A stretch of 64,000 nt of DNA, from NCBI RefSeq assembly GCF_913566895.1, contig NZ_CAJYCN010000004.1, positions 1 through 64,000 of the forward strand, read 5' to 3'. Below the pieces are notes generated by a model. The model was not told the DNA's origin, made no database searches, and saw only the letters and a list, made by a program, of their open reading frames with translations. Source of the stretch: Listeria ilorinensis. Lineage in GTDB: Bacteria; Bacillota; Bacilli; Lactobacillales; Listeriaceae. Shown piece by piece: positions 7,793 through 15,827 of the stretch (its first letter is position 1; every line of letters starts with the position of its first letter). The position numbers were made by a program, and so were the translations under genes.

Positions 7793-9232
7793 ATGGCACA
7801 AGAATTTGTAAAAGATATTACGAATCGAGATGAAGATTTTGCACAATGGTATACGGACATTGTACGAAAAGCGGAGTTAGCAGATTATTCCAGTGTAAAA
7901 GGATGTATGGTGCTCAGACCCACTGGCTATGCCCTTTGGGAAAATATCCAGCACTATGTGGATATACGCCTAAAAGAAATGGATCATGAAAATGTAGCGA
8001 TGCCGCTTTTGATTCCAGAACATTTGCTGCTTAAAGAAGCAGAACATGTAGAGGGCTTTGCACCGGAAGTAGCCTGGGTTACACATGGCGGTGACAGTGA
8101 ACTAGCTGAGCGATTGGCGGTTCGGCCGACTTCCGAAGTTATGTTTGCAGAGCATTTCCAAAATATTATCCATTCTTACCGTGATTTGCCAAAGCTTTAT
8201 AACCAATGGGTGAGCGTTGTTCGCTGGGAAAAGACCACACGACCATTTTTACGGACAACGGAATTCTTCTGGCAAGAAGGCCATACATGCCATGATTCTT
8301 TTGAAGACGCAGATAAGGAAGCCTTGCGAATACTAGACCTATACAAAGAGGTGTGCGAAGAGCTTCTGGCGATTCCAGTTGTTGGGGGAGTCAAGACAGA
8401 AAGTGAACGTTTTGCTGGAGCCGAGATCACTTATACGAATGAAACGCTGATGTATGATGGGAAAGCCTTGCAAATTACAACCAGCCATCATTTGGGTGAT
8501 CATTTCGCTAAGGCTTTTGATATTAAATTCCAGGCGAAAGACGGCAGTGAACAATTTGTCCATCAGACTTCATGGGCCATTACTACTCGTTCGATCGGCG
8601 CACTAATCATGGTGCATGGGGATAATCGTGGAATGATCATGCCACCACGCGTTGCACCAACTCAAGTGATGATCGTACCAATTGCCCAAAATAAGGAAGG
8701 CGTGCTAGAATTTACTGATGACTTGTATCAAATGCTCAAAAAAGAAGGATTTCGTGTCAAAGTGGATAAGAGCGATAAAATGCCTGGTTATAAATTCAAC
8801 GACTCGGAAATGAAAGGGATTCCTCTTCGACTTGAAGCTGGACCTCGTGATATTGCACTTTCTCAAGTTGTGCTAGTTCGTCGTGATACAGGCGAAAAGA
8901 TAATGACGCCGCTTGACGGACTGAAAGAAAAAATAAGTGAGCTGCTTGAAGTCATCCAAAATAATTTGTTTGAATCGGCTAAAGCACGTGCGGCAGAAAA
9001 AACTGAATACATGGAAGAACGAGCTGCATTCGATGCGCGAATTGAACAGGGTGGTTTTGCCGTCACGCCTTGGTGTGGAGATGCTACATGTGAGGCAAAA
9101 GTAAAAGAAGAAACAACAGCTACAGCTAGATGCATGACCTTTGAAGATAATCAAGAACCTGTAACAGGAAAAATCTGTCCGCATTGCGGCAAGGTTGCTA
9201 AACATATTGTCCACTGGGCAAAAGCTTATTGA
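7793..9232 (+). CDS. proS: Prolyl-tRNA synthetase, archaeal/eukaryotic type
   Basis: A 479-residue class II synthetase that charges tRNA-Pro. It is the short type without the bacterial editing insertion: motif 2 appears as [16 protein letters not shown] and the protein ends with a C-terminal zinc-binding-like domain (CxxxxC and CPHCGK) closing in WAKAY, a hallmark of archaeal/eukaryotic-type ProRS. The ATG at 7793 follows GAGGTGGAG; an ATG at 7775 precedes that RBS. It is controlled by the Pro T-box. Listeria-type genomes normally carry the longer bacterial ProRS elsewhere, so this is probably a second, acquired copy; that needs the rest of the genome. Its stop overlaps the convergent AraC-type gene by 7 nt. 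Confidence 0.93.
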   Translation: MAQEFVKDITNRDEDFAQWYTDIVRKAELADYSSVKGCMVLRPTGYALWENIQHYVDIRLKEMDHENVAMPLLIPEHLLLKEAEHVEGFAPEVAWVTHGGDSELAERLAVRPTSEVMFAEHFQNIIHSYRDLPKLYNQWVSVVRWEKTTRPFLRTTEFFWQEGHTCHDSFEDADKEALRILDLYKEVCEELLAIPVVGGVKTESERFAGAEITYTNETLMYDGKALQITTSHHLGDHFAKAFDIKFQAKDGSEQFVHQTSWAITTRSIGALIMVHGDNRGMIMPPRVAPTQVMIVPIAQNKEGVLEFTDDLYQMLKKEGFRVKVDKSDKMPGYKFNDSEMKGIPLRLEAGPRDIALSQVVLVRRDTGEKIMTPLDGLKEKISELLEVIQNNLFESAKARAAEKTEYMEERAAFDARIEQGGFAVTPWCGDATCEAKVKEETTATARCMTFEDNQEPVTGKICPHCGKVAKHIVHWAKAY

Positions 9233-10197
9233 GGCGGTTGTACTTCTTTTTGATAGGCCAGCCGATATTTACGAGGTGACATCTGAAAATGTTTTTTAAA
9301 CAGTTTGAAGAAGTAGCCTTTATCCATATAACCAAGCATCTCACTGATTTTACTGATAGAAAGATTGGTGTTTAGCAATAAGTAAACAGCTTTTTCCAAA
9401 CGGACTTCGGCAAGGTGTTGGGAAAATAGTTTGCCTGTGTTTTCTTTAATCAGGCCGGAAAGATAATTTGGATGGAGACCGAAAATGTCTGAAAGATGTT
9501 GTAACGTTACGACATCATAATGCAATTGTATGTATTTTAGGATTTCGCCGACAAGCATATTGGAACTCACAACAGATTCTTTTAAAATTAAGCTTATGTC
9601 TTTCAGTCGATCTAACTCGGCGATAAGCAACAGAAAGGCAGCTCTTACCACTTTGTAAGGGCTGTTTTTTTTATGGGATAAAATCTCTTTTAATAATATA
9701 AGTGCTAAATAACGAGTATCATCTTCTGGCTTACAGGCAAAAAAGAAATAATTGCTTTTCTGTTCTTTTTCTGTCATGACATAATGAATGAAATCATAAA
9801 AAAGCGGATAATCTGCAAGTTGATTGACTAAAACAAGATCAAAAAAATCCTTTTTAAAAAGAAGCGTCATCACTTCAGTATCATCTTCTAACTCACTGTA
9901 AAAAATCTCTGTTGCAGGGCTGGCGATAATAAAGCATCCAGCTGAATATTCCACAAGTTTGGCATCAATAGTAATTCGAATGGTTCCTTGGAGAACATAG
10001 AGAATACGAACAAACGGAACGCGGTATGTCAGTTCTCCACCGGAATTTTGACAGATGAGTGCAGTGCTGATCTCGGATTGATCTTGCTTAAAGCGTTCAA
10101 TGAGCTGTTTGATTTTAGATTCATCTGTCAGAAAACAATCATAGTCCTGTAAGGTTTCAAAAATATTTGTTTTCTGGAAAATAGAACTTTTACTCAT
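9226..10197 (-). CDS. AraC family regulator with N-terminal cupin domain
   Basis: A 323-residue transcription factor. Residues of about 45-130 look like a cupin sensor ([18 protein letters not shown]), and the last 100 residues form the two helix-turn-helix motifs of AraC proteins, with [14 protein letters not shown] and [34 protein letters not shown]. The ATG at 10197 has GGAAGGAG upstream; a GTG at 10227 is rejected. The gene points away from the prd operon, separated from it by tRNA-Sec, and could control either or both. Characterised clostridial prd operons use a sigma-54 activator (PrdR); no such gene is seen here, so this AraC protein is a candidate replacement. That role is inference. 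Confidence 0.85.
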   Translation of the reverse strand: MSKSSIFQKTNIFETLQDYDCFLTDESKIKQLIERFKQDQSEISTALICQNSGGELTYRVPFVRILYVLQGTIRITIDAKLVEYSAGCFIIASPATEIFYSELEDDTEVMTLLFKKDFFDLVLVNQLADYPLFYDFIHYVMTEKEQKSNYFFFACKPEDDTRYLALILLKEILSHKKNSPYKVVRAAFLLLIAELDRLKDISLILKESVVSSNMLVGEILKYIQLHYDVVTLQHLSDIFGLHPNYLSGLIKENTGKLFSQHLAEVRLEKAVYLLLNTNLSISKISEMLGYMDKGYFFKLFKKHFQMSPRKYRLAYQKEVQPPQ

Positions 10198-10266
10198 TTC
10201 GGAGACTCCTTCCTGAATATTGGGCACTTTTTATATGAAAATTAGCCACATGAAAAATAACCACTT

Positions 10267-10284
10267 TTGTGTCCGCTTACACAA
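10267..10284. promoter_or_regulatory. Candidate Rex-type operator
   Basis: TTGTGT and ACACAA form perfect 6-bp arms with a 6-bp centre, total 18 bp. The Rex consensus is TTGTGAA-N4-TTCACAA with the same overall length; three of fourteen arm positions differ. It lies about 70 bp upstream of the AraC-type start and downstream of the tRNA-Sec terminator. Rex senses NADH/NAD and is known to control proline reduction in clostridia. It could equally be the AraC protein's own site. Confidence 0.35.
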
Positions 10285-10293
10285 GTAATAAAA

Positions 10294-10353
10294 GAAAAAA
10301 GGTGCTAGTATATGACCAATTTTTCACTGTAAAAATTGCCAAACCTAACACCT
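10294..10353 (-). terminator. Terminator of tRNA-Sec, minus strand
   Basis: Outer arms GGTGcTAG (10301-10308) and CTAaCACC (10345-10352) and an inner perfect 8-bp stem (10317-10324 with 10331-10338). On the minus strand the structure ends in CACC followed by TTTTTTCTTTT, just after the tRNA-Sec 3' end. Confidence 0.75.
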
Positions 10354-10366
10354 GAAACCTTGATAT

Positions 10367-10463
10367 TGGCGGGAATGTGTGGGAATCGAACCCACCCAAG
10401 AAGCTCTTAACTCCTCATACTGGTTTTGAAGACCAGAGGGAACACCAGAACCCAGCCACTCCC
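10367..10463 (-). tRNA. selC: tRNA-Sec (anticodon UCA)
   Basis: A 94-nt tRNA plus encoded CCA. The anticodon stem-loop is CTGGT-CTTCAAA-ACCAG, with UCA complementary to 10427-10429, so it reads UGA codons. The T arm is GTGGG-TTCGATT-CCCAC, the discriminator is G, and the 5' strand GGGAGTG pairs with the 3' strand CATTCCC. The extra length comes from a long variable arm (TATGAGGAGTTAAGAGCTTCTTG region), as expected for selenocysteine tRNA. It sits between the AraC regulator and the prd operon, which encodes two proteins with in-frame UGA. It is charged with Ser and converted by SelA and SelD, both encoded downstream. Confidence 0.96.
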
Positions 10464-10469
10464 AAGTGA

Positions 10470-10498
10470 ATAGTAGCACAAACCTAAAATGGCGTCAA
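10470..10498 (-). promoter_or_regulatory. Promoter of tRNA-Sec, minus strand
   Basis: On the minus strand TTGACG (10498-10493), a 17-nt spacer, and TACTAT (10475-10470). The hexamer ends 7 nt before the first base of the mature tRNA, so the predicted start site coincides with tRNA position 1. Confidence 0.75.
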
Positions 10499-10569
10499 TA
10501 CTAATTTTTTATAGTAAATTATTTGGTGTCTTATTTTATTATAAGAAAGTGTTCATCTTCTAGATTCCG

Positions 10570-10597
10570 TTGTATTTTACTTAGTTTGTGATATTAT
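10570..10597 (+). promoter_or_regulatory. Probable prd operon promoter
   Basis: TTGTAT at 10570-10575 and TATTAT at 10592-10597 with a 16-nt spacer, about 90 nt upstream of prdC. It is the best vegetative promoter match in the gap. Confidence 0.5.
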
Positions 10598-10686
10598 GAA
10601 TTTGAAATGGGACACTTTTTATTTTTCCAACCCCATTTCTCAATCAATTGTGAAAAAAAGAACAAAGTAAAAAGGAGGTGAAAAGA

Positions 10687-11973
10687 ATGAAACTTCAAAT
10701 ACCATTAAAGCAACATGTAGGTGCTCCTTGCAAGCCAATAATCAGTCTTGGAGAAGAAGTGAAACGCGGTATGCGTATTGCTGAACCGAACGGTCTGGGT
10801 GCCCCCATTCATGCAAGCGCTTCCGGGATTGTGACTACTTTGAATGACCAATTTATTGAGATTGAAGCCCTTGATTTACATGAAAAGGACTTCCAGCCAA
10901 TCCCAGAAACAGAAACGATGCTTCAAGCGATCGAAGAAGCAGGAATCGTGGGCGCTGGTGGTGCTGGTTTCCCTACACATGTGAAATATCGAACAACGAT
11001 TGTCGGTGGTACCGTGATTGCCAATGCAGCGGAGTGTGAGCCGCTTCTAGGACATAATATTCGTTTTCTAGAAGAAGAGCCGGAAAAACTGATTCGAGGG
11101 TTGCGATATTTACAGGAAATCGTTCAGGCTGAGAATACGGTGATTGCCATTAAGCCAAAGCATAAGAAAGCGGCAGCCATTTTAAGTAAGGTCATTCAAG
11201 ATGAGCCGAATATGACACTCTTTTATCTGCCGGATATGTATCCATCTGGAGATGAGCGGGTGATCATTCGGGAAGTTTTGGGTGTCACACTTGAACCGGG
11301 ACAGCTTCCAAGTGCGGCAAATGCGATTGTTTCCAATGTCGAAACAATTAAGCATGCTGTGGAAGCGATTGAGGACCGGAAACCTTTTATTGAAAAAGAT
11401 GTGACAGTTGGTGGACGTGTCAAAGGCGGAGAGACTGTTTTTTTGAACCAGCCAATCGGTCTTCCCGTAAGAGAGCTGATTAAAGAAGCTGGTGGCTATA
11501 TTGAACCGCATGGTGAGATCGTGATTGGTGGTCCGTTTACCGGGCGTAGCAGCACAGAAGATGCCACAATCACCAAAACGACTGGCGGTATTTTAGTTGC
11601 GATGCCGTATCCTAATGAAGATCGGAAAGTCGGGATCTTAATATGTGAATGCGGTGGCAGTAAGGAGCGACTGGAAGAAATTGCCCATAATATGGGAGCA
11701 GATGTTGTTGCAGCAGAACGCTGTAAACGAATGGTTGAAGTGGACGGCAGATACAGATGTGGCCTGCCGGGTATCTGTCCCGGACAAGCTGAAAAAGTCC
11801 TTAAAATGAAAAAAGAGGGCGCAGAAGTCATTTTAACTGGTACATGTCAGGATTGAACAAACACCGTCATGGGTGTAGCTCCTAGGTTAGGAGTTCCGGT
11901 TTATCACAGTACCGATCATGTCTTACGCGCGGCTGGTCATAAGCTGTATCGCCGACTTGAAACGGACGATTAG
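10687..11973 (+). CDS. prdC: PrdC, selenocysteine-containing electron carrier of D-proline reductase
   Basis: An RnfC-like flavin/iron-type electron transfer protein, 428 residues once the in-frame TGA at 11854-11856 is read as selenocysteine (residue 390). The frame continues after the TGA for 38 codons to TAG at 11971-11973. The sequence before it is GTCQD, so the Sec forms a CxxU redox pair. VGAGGAGFPTHVK is the glycine-rich nucleotide-binding loop shared with RnfC/NuoF, and several Cys lie in CECGG, RCGLPGICPG. PrdC passes electrons from NADH to PrdB. The ATG at 10687 follows AAAGGAGG; GTG 10678 abuts it. First gene of the prd operon, 39 nt before prdA. Annotation programs would truncate it at the TGA. 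Confidence 0.92.
11877..11895 (+). promoter_or_regulatory. Bacterial SECIS element in prdC
   Basis: CTCCTA (11879-11884) pairs with TAGGAG (11888-11893), extended by two weaker pairs to 11877/11895, around the apical loop GGT. The loop begins 28 nt after the TGA and opens with GG, fitting the bacterial SECIS pattern recognised by SelB. A second small hairpin (11861-11876, loop GTCATG) lies nearer the TGA. Confidence 0.65.
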
Positions 11974-12012
11974 TTTTGACAAAAAAGAACGATCCTAAAG
12001 GAGGTTTTGCAG

Positions 12013-13917
12013 ATGTCAATCACTGCAGAAACAGCAAAAGACCATGCCAAAGATCCCGCTGTTTTATGTTGCCGCACAGAAAAAGGCACCATCATTCAGC
12101 CTGAAAATCTAGAAGATCCAGTTTTATTCCCGGATTTAGAGGATTCTGGACTTCTAACAATGCCTGATAATCATTTGAAAATCGAAGAGGTCATCGGTGC
12201 AACATTAACAAAAACAATGGATGCATTGGTACCCCTAACACCGGATGTATTAGAAGGTATCAACGTAACAAGTTCTGAGACTGTAGTGGATGAAAAAGTG
12301 GACACTGATCAAGTGACAGAGCAATCCATCAGTCCGGCAGCTCCGGCCGCAGTATCCAGTGCCGCTTATGTAGGCGGTCAAATGTTGAAACTTTCCATCG
12401 CGGAAGGAAAAGGCATTGAACTGGAAATCCCGCTCGTAGCACCTGCAGCAAATCAGATAGCAAGTAGCGAAACGGCAGCAATTCAGACGGGTGCCGAAGC
12501 AGAAAGTGCTGTAGTGCCAGCAGAAGAAGCAGCTGGTGAAGCGAAGGAAGTCCGCAAGCTGATTAAAAACCATTACGCAATTAAAGAAGTGGCTTTTGGT
12601 GAAGAGACAGAAATTCGTGGGACAACACTTTATTTGCGTGATAAAGAAGCGCTATTAAAAGAAGCAGCTGCTCATGAAGAACTTGTTGTTGATATGAATA
12701 TGGAAATCATTACACCGGATCAATACGACGTTTATAGCGAAACCATCATGGATGTCCAACCAATCGCAACAAAAGAAGAGGGTGAAATCGGTCACGGTAT
12801 TACCCGTGTCTTGGATGGCGTTGTGATTGTCTTGACTGGAACGGATGAGAACGGCGTGCAAATTGGAGAATTTGGTTCCTCAGAAGGGGAACTTGATCGC
12901 AATATCATGTGGAATCGTCCAGGTGCGCCAGATAAAGGGGAAACCTTTATCAAAATTCAAGCAACGATTAAAGCCGGAACGAATATGGAAAGAAGCGGTC
13001 CGCTCGCAGCGCACAAGGCTGCTGATGTGATTACAGATGAAATTCGTAAGGCATTAAAAGAAGCGGAAGGACTTACATGTACAAACTCCGAAGAAATCGT
13101 TCAAAAACGTCGGAAAGGCAATAAGCGTGTTCTACTTGTCAAGGAAATCATGGGGCAAGGAGCGATGCATGATAATTTGATCATGCCGGTCGAGCCAGTT
13201 GGTACACTTGGCGCGAAACCAAATGTCGATTTAGGGAATTTACCGGTGATGCTTGCTCCGACAGAAGTGCTTGACGGCGGCATTCATGCATTGACGTGTA
13301 TTGGACCTGCTTCTAAAGAATGCTCGCGCCATTATTTCCGTGAACCGCTTGTAAAAAAAGCAATGGAAGATGAAGAGATCGATCTTGTGGGCGTTATTTT
13401 TGTGGGTTCACCACAAGCCAACTCGGAAAAATTTTATGTATCGAAACGCCTCGGCATGCTGGTTGAAGCGATGGATATTGATGGTGCAATTGTAACGACA
13501 GAAGGCTTCGGTAACAATCACATTGATTTTGCTTCTCATATTGAAGAAATCGGGAAACGTGATGTGGAAGTTGTTGGAATCACTTATTCTGCCGTTCAAG
13601 GTGCACTGGTTGTCGGGAACAAGTATATGAAGCATATGATCGACAACAACAAGTCGAAGCAAGGGATTGAAAATGAGATCCTAGCCAATAATACACTTTG
13701 CGAAGAAGATGCGATTCGTGCGCTGGCAATGTTAAAAACGGCACTAGGCGGCGGAGAAGTGAAGGCAGCGGAACGCAAGTGGAATCCAAATGTGAAACTA
13801 AGCAATGTCGAAGCAATCGAAAAAGCGACGGGTGAAAAGATCGAACTGCTTGATAATGAACAAGTCTTGCCAAAAAGTAAGAAACGGCTGGAGATCTATG
13901 AAAAAGAAGACGCTTGA
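12013..13917 (+). CDS. prdA: PrdA, D-proline reductase proprotein (pyruvoyl subunit)
   Basis: The 634-residue precursor of the pyruvoyl-containing subunits of D-proline reductase, which reductively opens D-proline to 5-aminovalerate. In known PrdA the chain breaks before a cysteine that becomes the pyruvoyl group. Here the matching site is ALTCIGPASKEC with the Cys at residue 429, about two thirds along the chain, giving subunits of the expected proportions. An Ala/Glu-rich stretch at about 140-180 separates an N-terminal domain from the core (EFGSSEGELDRN, GQGAMHDNLIMPVEP). The ATG at 12013 is chosen behind AAAGGAGG; the TTG at 12007 is inside the spacing. It works with the Sec protein PrdB. 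Confidence 0.95.
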   Translation: MSITAETAKDHAKDPAVLCCRTEKGTIIQPENLEDPVLFPDLEDSGLLTMPDNHLKIEEVIGATLTKTMDALVPLTPDVLEGINVTSSETVVDEKVDTDQVTEQSISPAAPAAVSSAAYVGGQMLKLSIAEGKGIELEIPLVAPAANQIASSETAAIQTGAEAESAVVPAEEAAGEAKEVRKLIKNHYAIKEVAFGEETEIRGTTLYLRDKEALLKEAAAHEELVVDMNMEIITPDQYDVYSETIMDVQPIATKEEGEIGHGITRVLDGVVIVLTGTDENGVQIGEFGSSEGELDRNIMWNRPGAPDKGETFIKIQATIKAGTNMERSGPLAAHKAADVITDEIRKALKEAEGLTCTNSEEIVQKRRKGNKRVLLVKEIMGQGAMHDNLIMPVEPVGTLGAKPNVDLGNLPVMLAPTEVLDGGIHALTCIGPASKECSRHYFREPLVKKAMEDEEIDLVGVIFVGSPQANSEKFYVSKRLGMLVEAMDIDGAIVTTEGFGNNHIDFASHIEEIGKRDVEVVGITYSAVQGALVVGNKYMKHMIDNNKSKQGIENEILANNTLCEEDAIRALAMLKTALGGGEVKAAERKWNPNVKLSNVEAIEKATGEKIELLDNEQVLPKSKKRLEIYEKEDA

Positions 13918-13939
13918 TCGTCGTTTGTGAAGGTGAATT

Positions 13940-14242
13940 ATGAATAGAGAAGATCTGCTGAAATATCAATCTACTGAAAGAATGTTTGAAGGCATCTTGG
14001 TCGAGATTACAGATGCCAGTGTGACGATTGATATCAAAGGCCGGCTGGGAACATTCAAAATCCCGCGGCGTATGCTGATCAGTCAGTATGATTTAGCACT
14101 TGGTCAGGAAGTAGGCTTTATGATGAGTTATCCTGAAGTCTTGGCCGAGAAGCCGGATGATAAATATGTGGAAGCGATCGAAGAAACCAAAAAACGTCGG
14201 GATGAGATTCGCACCCGAATGAGTGAGAAAGGAGCAGAATAA
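13940..14242 (+). CDS. Small conserved protein of proline reductase operons (CBO2463/CBO2479 type)
   Basis: A 100-residue protein lying between prdA and prdB with 22 nt and 0 nt gaps. Its first two thirds (ERMFEGILVEITDASVTIDIKGRLGTFKIPRRMLI) look like a small beta-barrel reminiscent of RNA- or ligand-binding OB folds; the last third is charged and helical. I recall a conserved family in this exact position in clostridial prd operons, without assigned function. It has no cysteine, signal peptide or membrane segment, so it is unlikely to carry electrons; a role in assembly or Sec insertion is only a guess. Confidence 0.75.
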   Translation: MNREDLLKYQSTERMFEGILVEITDASVTIDIKGRLGTFKIPRRMLISQYDLALGQEVGFMMSYPEVLAEKPDDKYVEAIEETKKRRDEIRTRMSEKGAE

Positions 14243-14968
14243 ATGAAACTTACAGTCACAGAAGGCTTGCAATCGGAAATTTTTGTGCCGATCACGCCAA
14301 AACCAGTCTTTACCGCAGTGACCAAAGAATTGAAAGAAATGCGTGTTGCCCTTGCAACAGCAGCGGGCGTTCATTTGAAAGCTGATAAACGCTTCAATTT
14401 GGCAGGGGATACGTCATTTCGTGAAATTCCTCGTGAAACACCTAGCAGTGAGCTAATGGTTTCACATGGTGGTTATGATAATGCTGATGTCAATAAAGAT
14501 GTTAACTGTATGTTCCCGATCGACCGCTTGAATGAACTTGCGGCAGAAGGAATCATTAAAGATGTTGCGCCGATGCATTTCGGCTTCATGGGAGGTGGCG
14601 GTAATCAGGAAGTTTTCACTGAAGAAACAGGTCCTGAAATCGCGCGTCGTTTGAAGGAAGAGGAGGTTGATGCGGTCGTTTTGACCGCCGGTTGAGGCAC
14701 ATGCCACAGAACTGCCGTGATCGTGCAGAGAGCTATTGAAGAAGCCGGTATCCCAACCATCCTTATTGCAGCATTACCTCCAGTAGTGCGCCAAAACGGT
14801 TCCCCGCGTGCAGTAGCACCGCTTATGCCTATGGGTGCGAATGCAGGAGAACCGCATAACATTGAGATGCAGCATGCGATTTTGAAAGACACGTTGGAAC
14901 AGCTCGTCTCGATTCCAAGTGCCGGAAAAATCGTACCACTTCCATATGAATATATTGCACACATCTAA
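14243..14968 (+). CDS. prdB: PrdB, selenocysteine subunit of D-proline reductase
   Basis: The 241-residue selenoprotein subunit that carries the redox centre for D-proline reduction. The in-frame TGA at 14693-14695 is codon 151 and lies in TAG-U-GTCHR, a UxxC pair typical of PrdB; the frame continues to TAA at 14966-14968. Without Sec insertion the protein would lose its last 90 residues, including GANAGEPHN and the end YEYIAHI. The start abuts the previous stop (TAAATG) with GAAAGGAG upstream. The N-terminal part GGYDNADVNKDVNCMFPIDRL and FMGGGGN match the GrdB/PrdB fold. It is translated from the prd operon and depends on tRNA-Sec, SelB, SelA and SelD encoded nearby. Confidence 0.96.
14712..14728 (+). 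promoter_or_regulatory. Candidate SECIS stem in prdB
   Basis: CTGC (14712-14715) can pair with GCAG (14725-14728), leaving a 9-nt loop that contains GTGATC; it lies 16-33 nt after the TGA. The stem is short and I could not pick a unique fold by eye, so this is a position estimate only. Confidence 0.35.
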
Positions 14969-14988
14969 TACGGTTAGGAGTTTTTGGA

Positions 14989-15729
14989 ATGCTAACCATC
15001 AAAAGTTTTCATATGCAATCAGTAGAGACAGGTAAAAAAGCAGCAATCGAGCAAGGAAAATTGATTTTTCCGCTTGAACCGAAAACAGATTATCTGTTGC
15101 CCGAAACATTTGAAAAAATAAGCGTTCAGGTGATTCCACCAAACGCACGCCATGTCGAAATCCATTCGATTATGGATATTGTGCCGATTTCAACGAAGGT
15201 ACTTGGCGATTGTGGAAATGGAGTGACCCATACACTTACAGGCGTTTATGTCCTTGTGACAGGGGGCGATCAGATGGGCAGACAGATGCATGAATTTGGT
15301 TCTTCAGAAGGCTACTTGGATGAAAAAGTGATATTCGGACGTGCCGGGACTCCTGGTGAAAATGATTTTATCATTCATATCGATATCCTTTTGAAAGGCG
15401 CACCAGTCTTTACGCGAAGTCTTGCATTTTCAATGTTTCAGGCCAGTGATGCATTTATCCAGCCTATTCGAGACATTTTGAAGATGATAAATGGAAAGAC
15501 AGCAACAGAGCGGCATGATTTTCCAGATCCGACTCGGAAACCAAATGGAAAAGAACGTATCGCGCTTGTCAAACTTGTTGCCGGTCAAGGCGCAATGTAT
15601 GACAATTTGCTGTTTCCATCTGAACCAAGCGGAGCCGAGGACGGTTTCTCGAATATTGATTTGGCCAATATGCCTGTCGTTTTATCGCCAAATGAGTATC
15701 GAGATGGCGCTCTGCGTTCACTCACTTGA
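14989..15729 (+). CDS. prdD: PrdD, PrdA beta-chain-like protein
   Basis: A 246-residue homologue of the N-terminal (pre-cleavage) part of PrdA. Shared blocks are VEIHSIMDIVPISTK, the EFGSSEGYLDEK motif, and GQGAMYDNLLFPSEP, which match PrdA in order. It ends with DGALRSLT followed by TGA; the aligned PrdA text is GGIHALT followed by the Cys that becomes pyruvoyl. The gene therefore stops exactly at the PrdA cleavage junction. It lacks the Ala/Glu-rich linker region of PrdA. PrdD is known from clostridial operons but its role is not established; a structural partner or a regulator of PrdA assembly is possible. RBS GGTTAGGAG precedes ATG 14989. Confidence 0.9.
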   Translation: MLTIKSFHMQSVETGKKAAIEQGKLIFPLEPKTDYLLPETFEKISVQVIPPNARHVEIHSIMDIVPISTKVLGDCGNGVTHTLTGVYVLVTGGDQMGRQMHEFGSSEGYLDEKVIFGRAGTPGENDFIIHIDILLKGAPVFTRSLAFSMFQASDAFIQPIRDILKMINGKTATERHDFPDPTRKPNGKERIALVKLVAGQGAMYDNLLFPSEPSGAEDGFSNIDLANMPVVLSPNEYRDGALRSLT

Positions 15730-15737
15730 TTCAGAAC

Positions 15738-15782
15738 AGCATGAATCAGAGAAGGCGAATAGGCTTTCTCTGATGCTATGCT
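15738..15782 (+). other. Strong intercistronic hairpin between prdD and prdE
   Basis: ATCAGAGAAGGC (15745-15756) pairs with GCTTTCTCTGAT (15763-15774) over 12 bp including one G-T, loop GAATAG. Outer bases AGCAT/ATGCT extend it. No T run follows, so it is not a standard terminator. It starts about 15 nt after the prdD stop. Confidence 0.7.
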
Positions 15783-15827
15783 GATAAATTTGTGAAGAGT
15801 TTATCAAATTCGGAGAGGAGTCTTGAA

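Noticed and set aside
10678-11856. prdC as a complete 392-residue protein ending at TGA
   Set aside because: The frame continues with sequence that fits PrdC, and the TGA is in a CxxU motif with a downstream hairpin.
13580-13969. 129-residue minus-strand ORF inside prdA
   Set aside because: Shadow of prdA; no RBS and low-complexity translation.
14717-14968. Separate small gene starting at ATC/ATG-like codon after the prdB TGA
   Set aside because: It is the C-terminal part of PrdB in the same frame; Sec readthrough explains it and there is no RBS.
15792-15827. Upstream start for prdE
   Set aside because: Adds residues not matching PrdA and lies before the strong RBS at 15812-15820.
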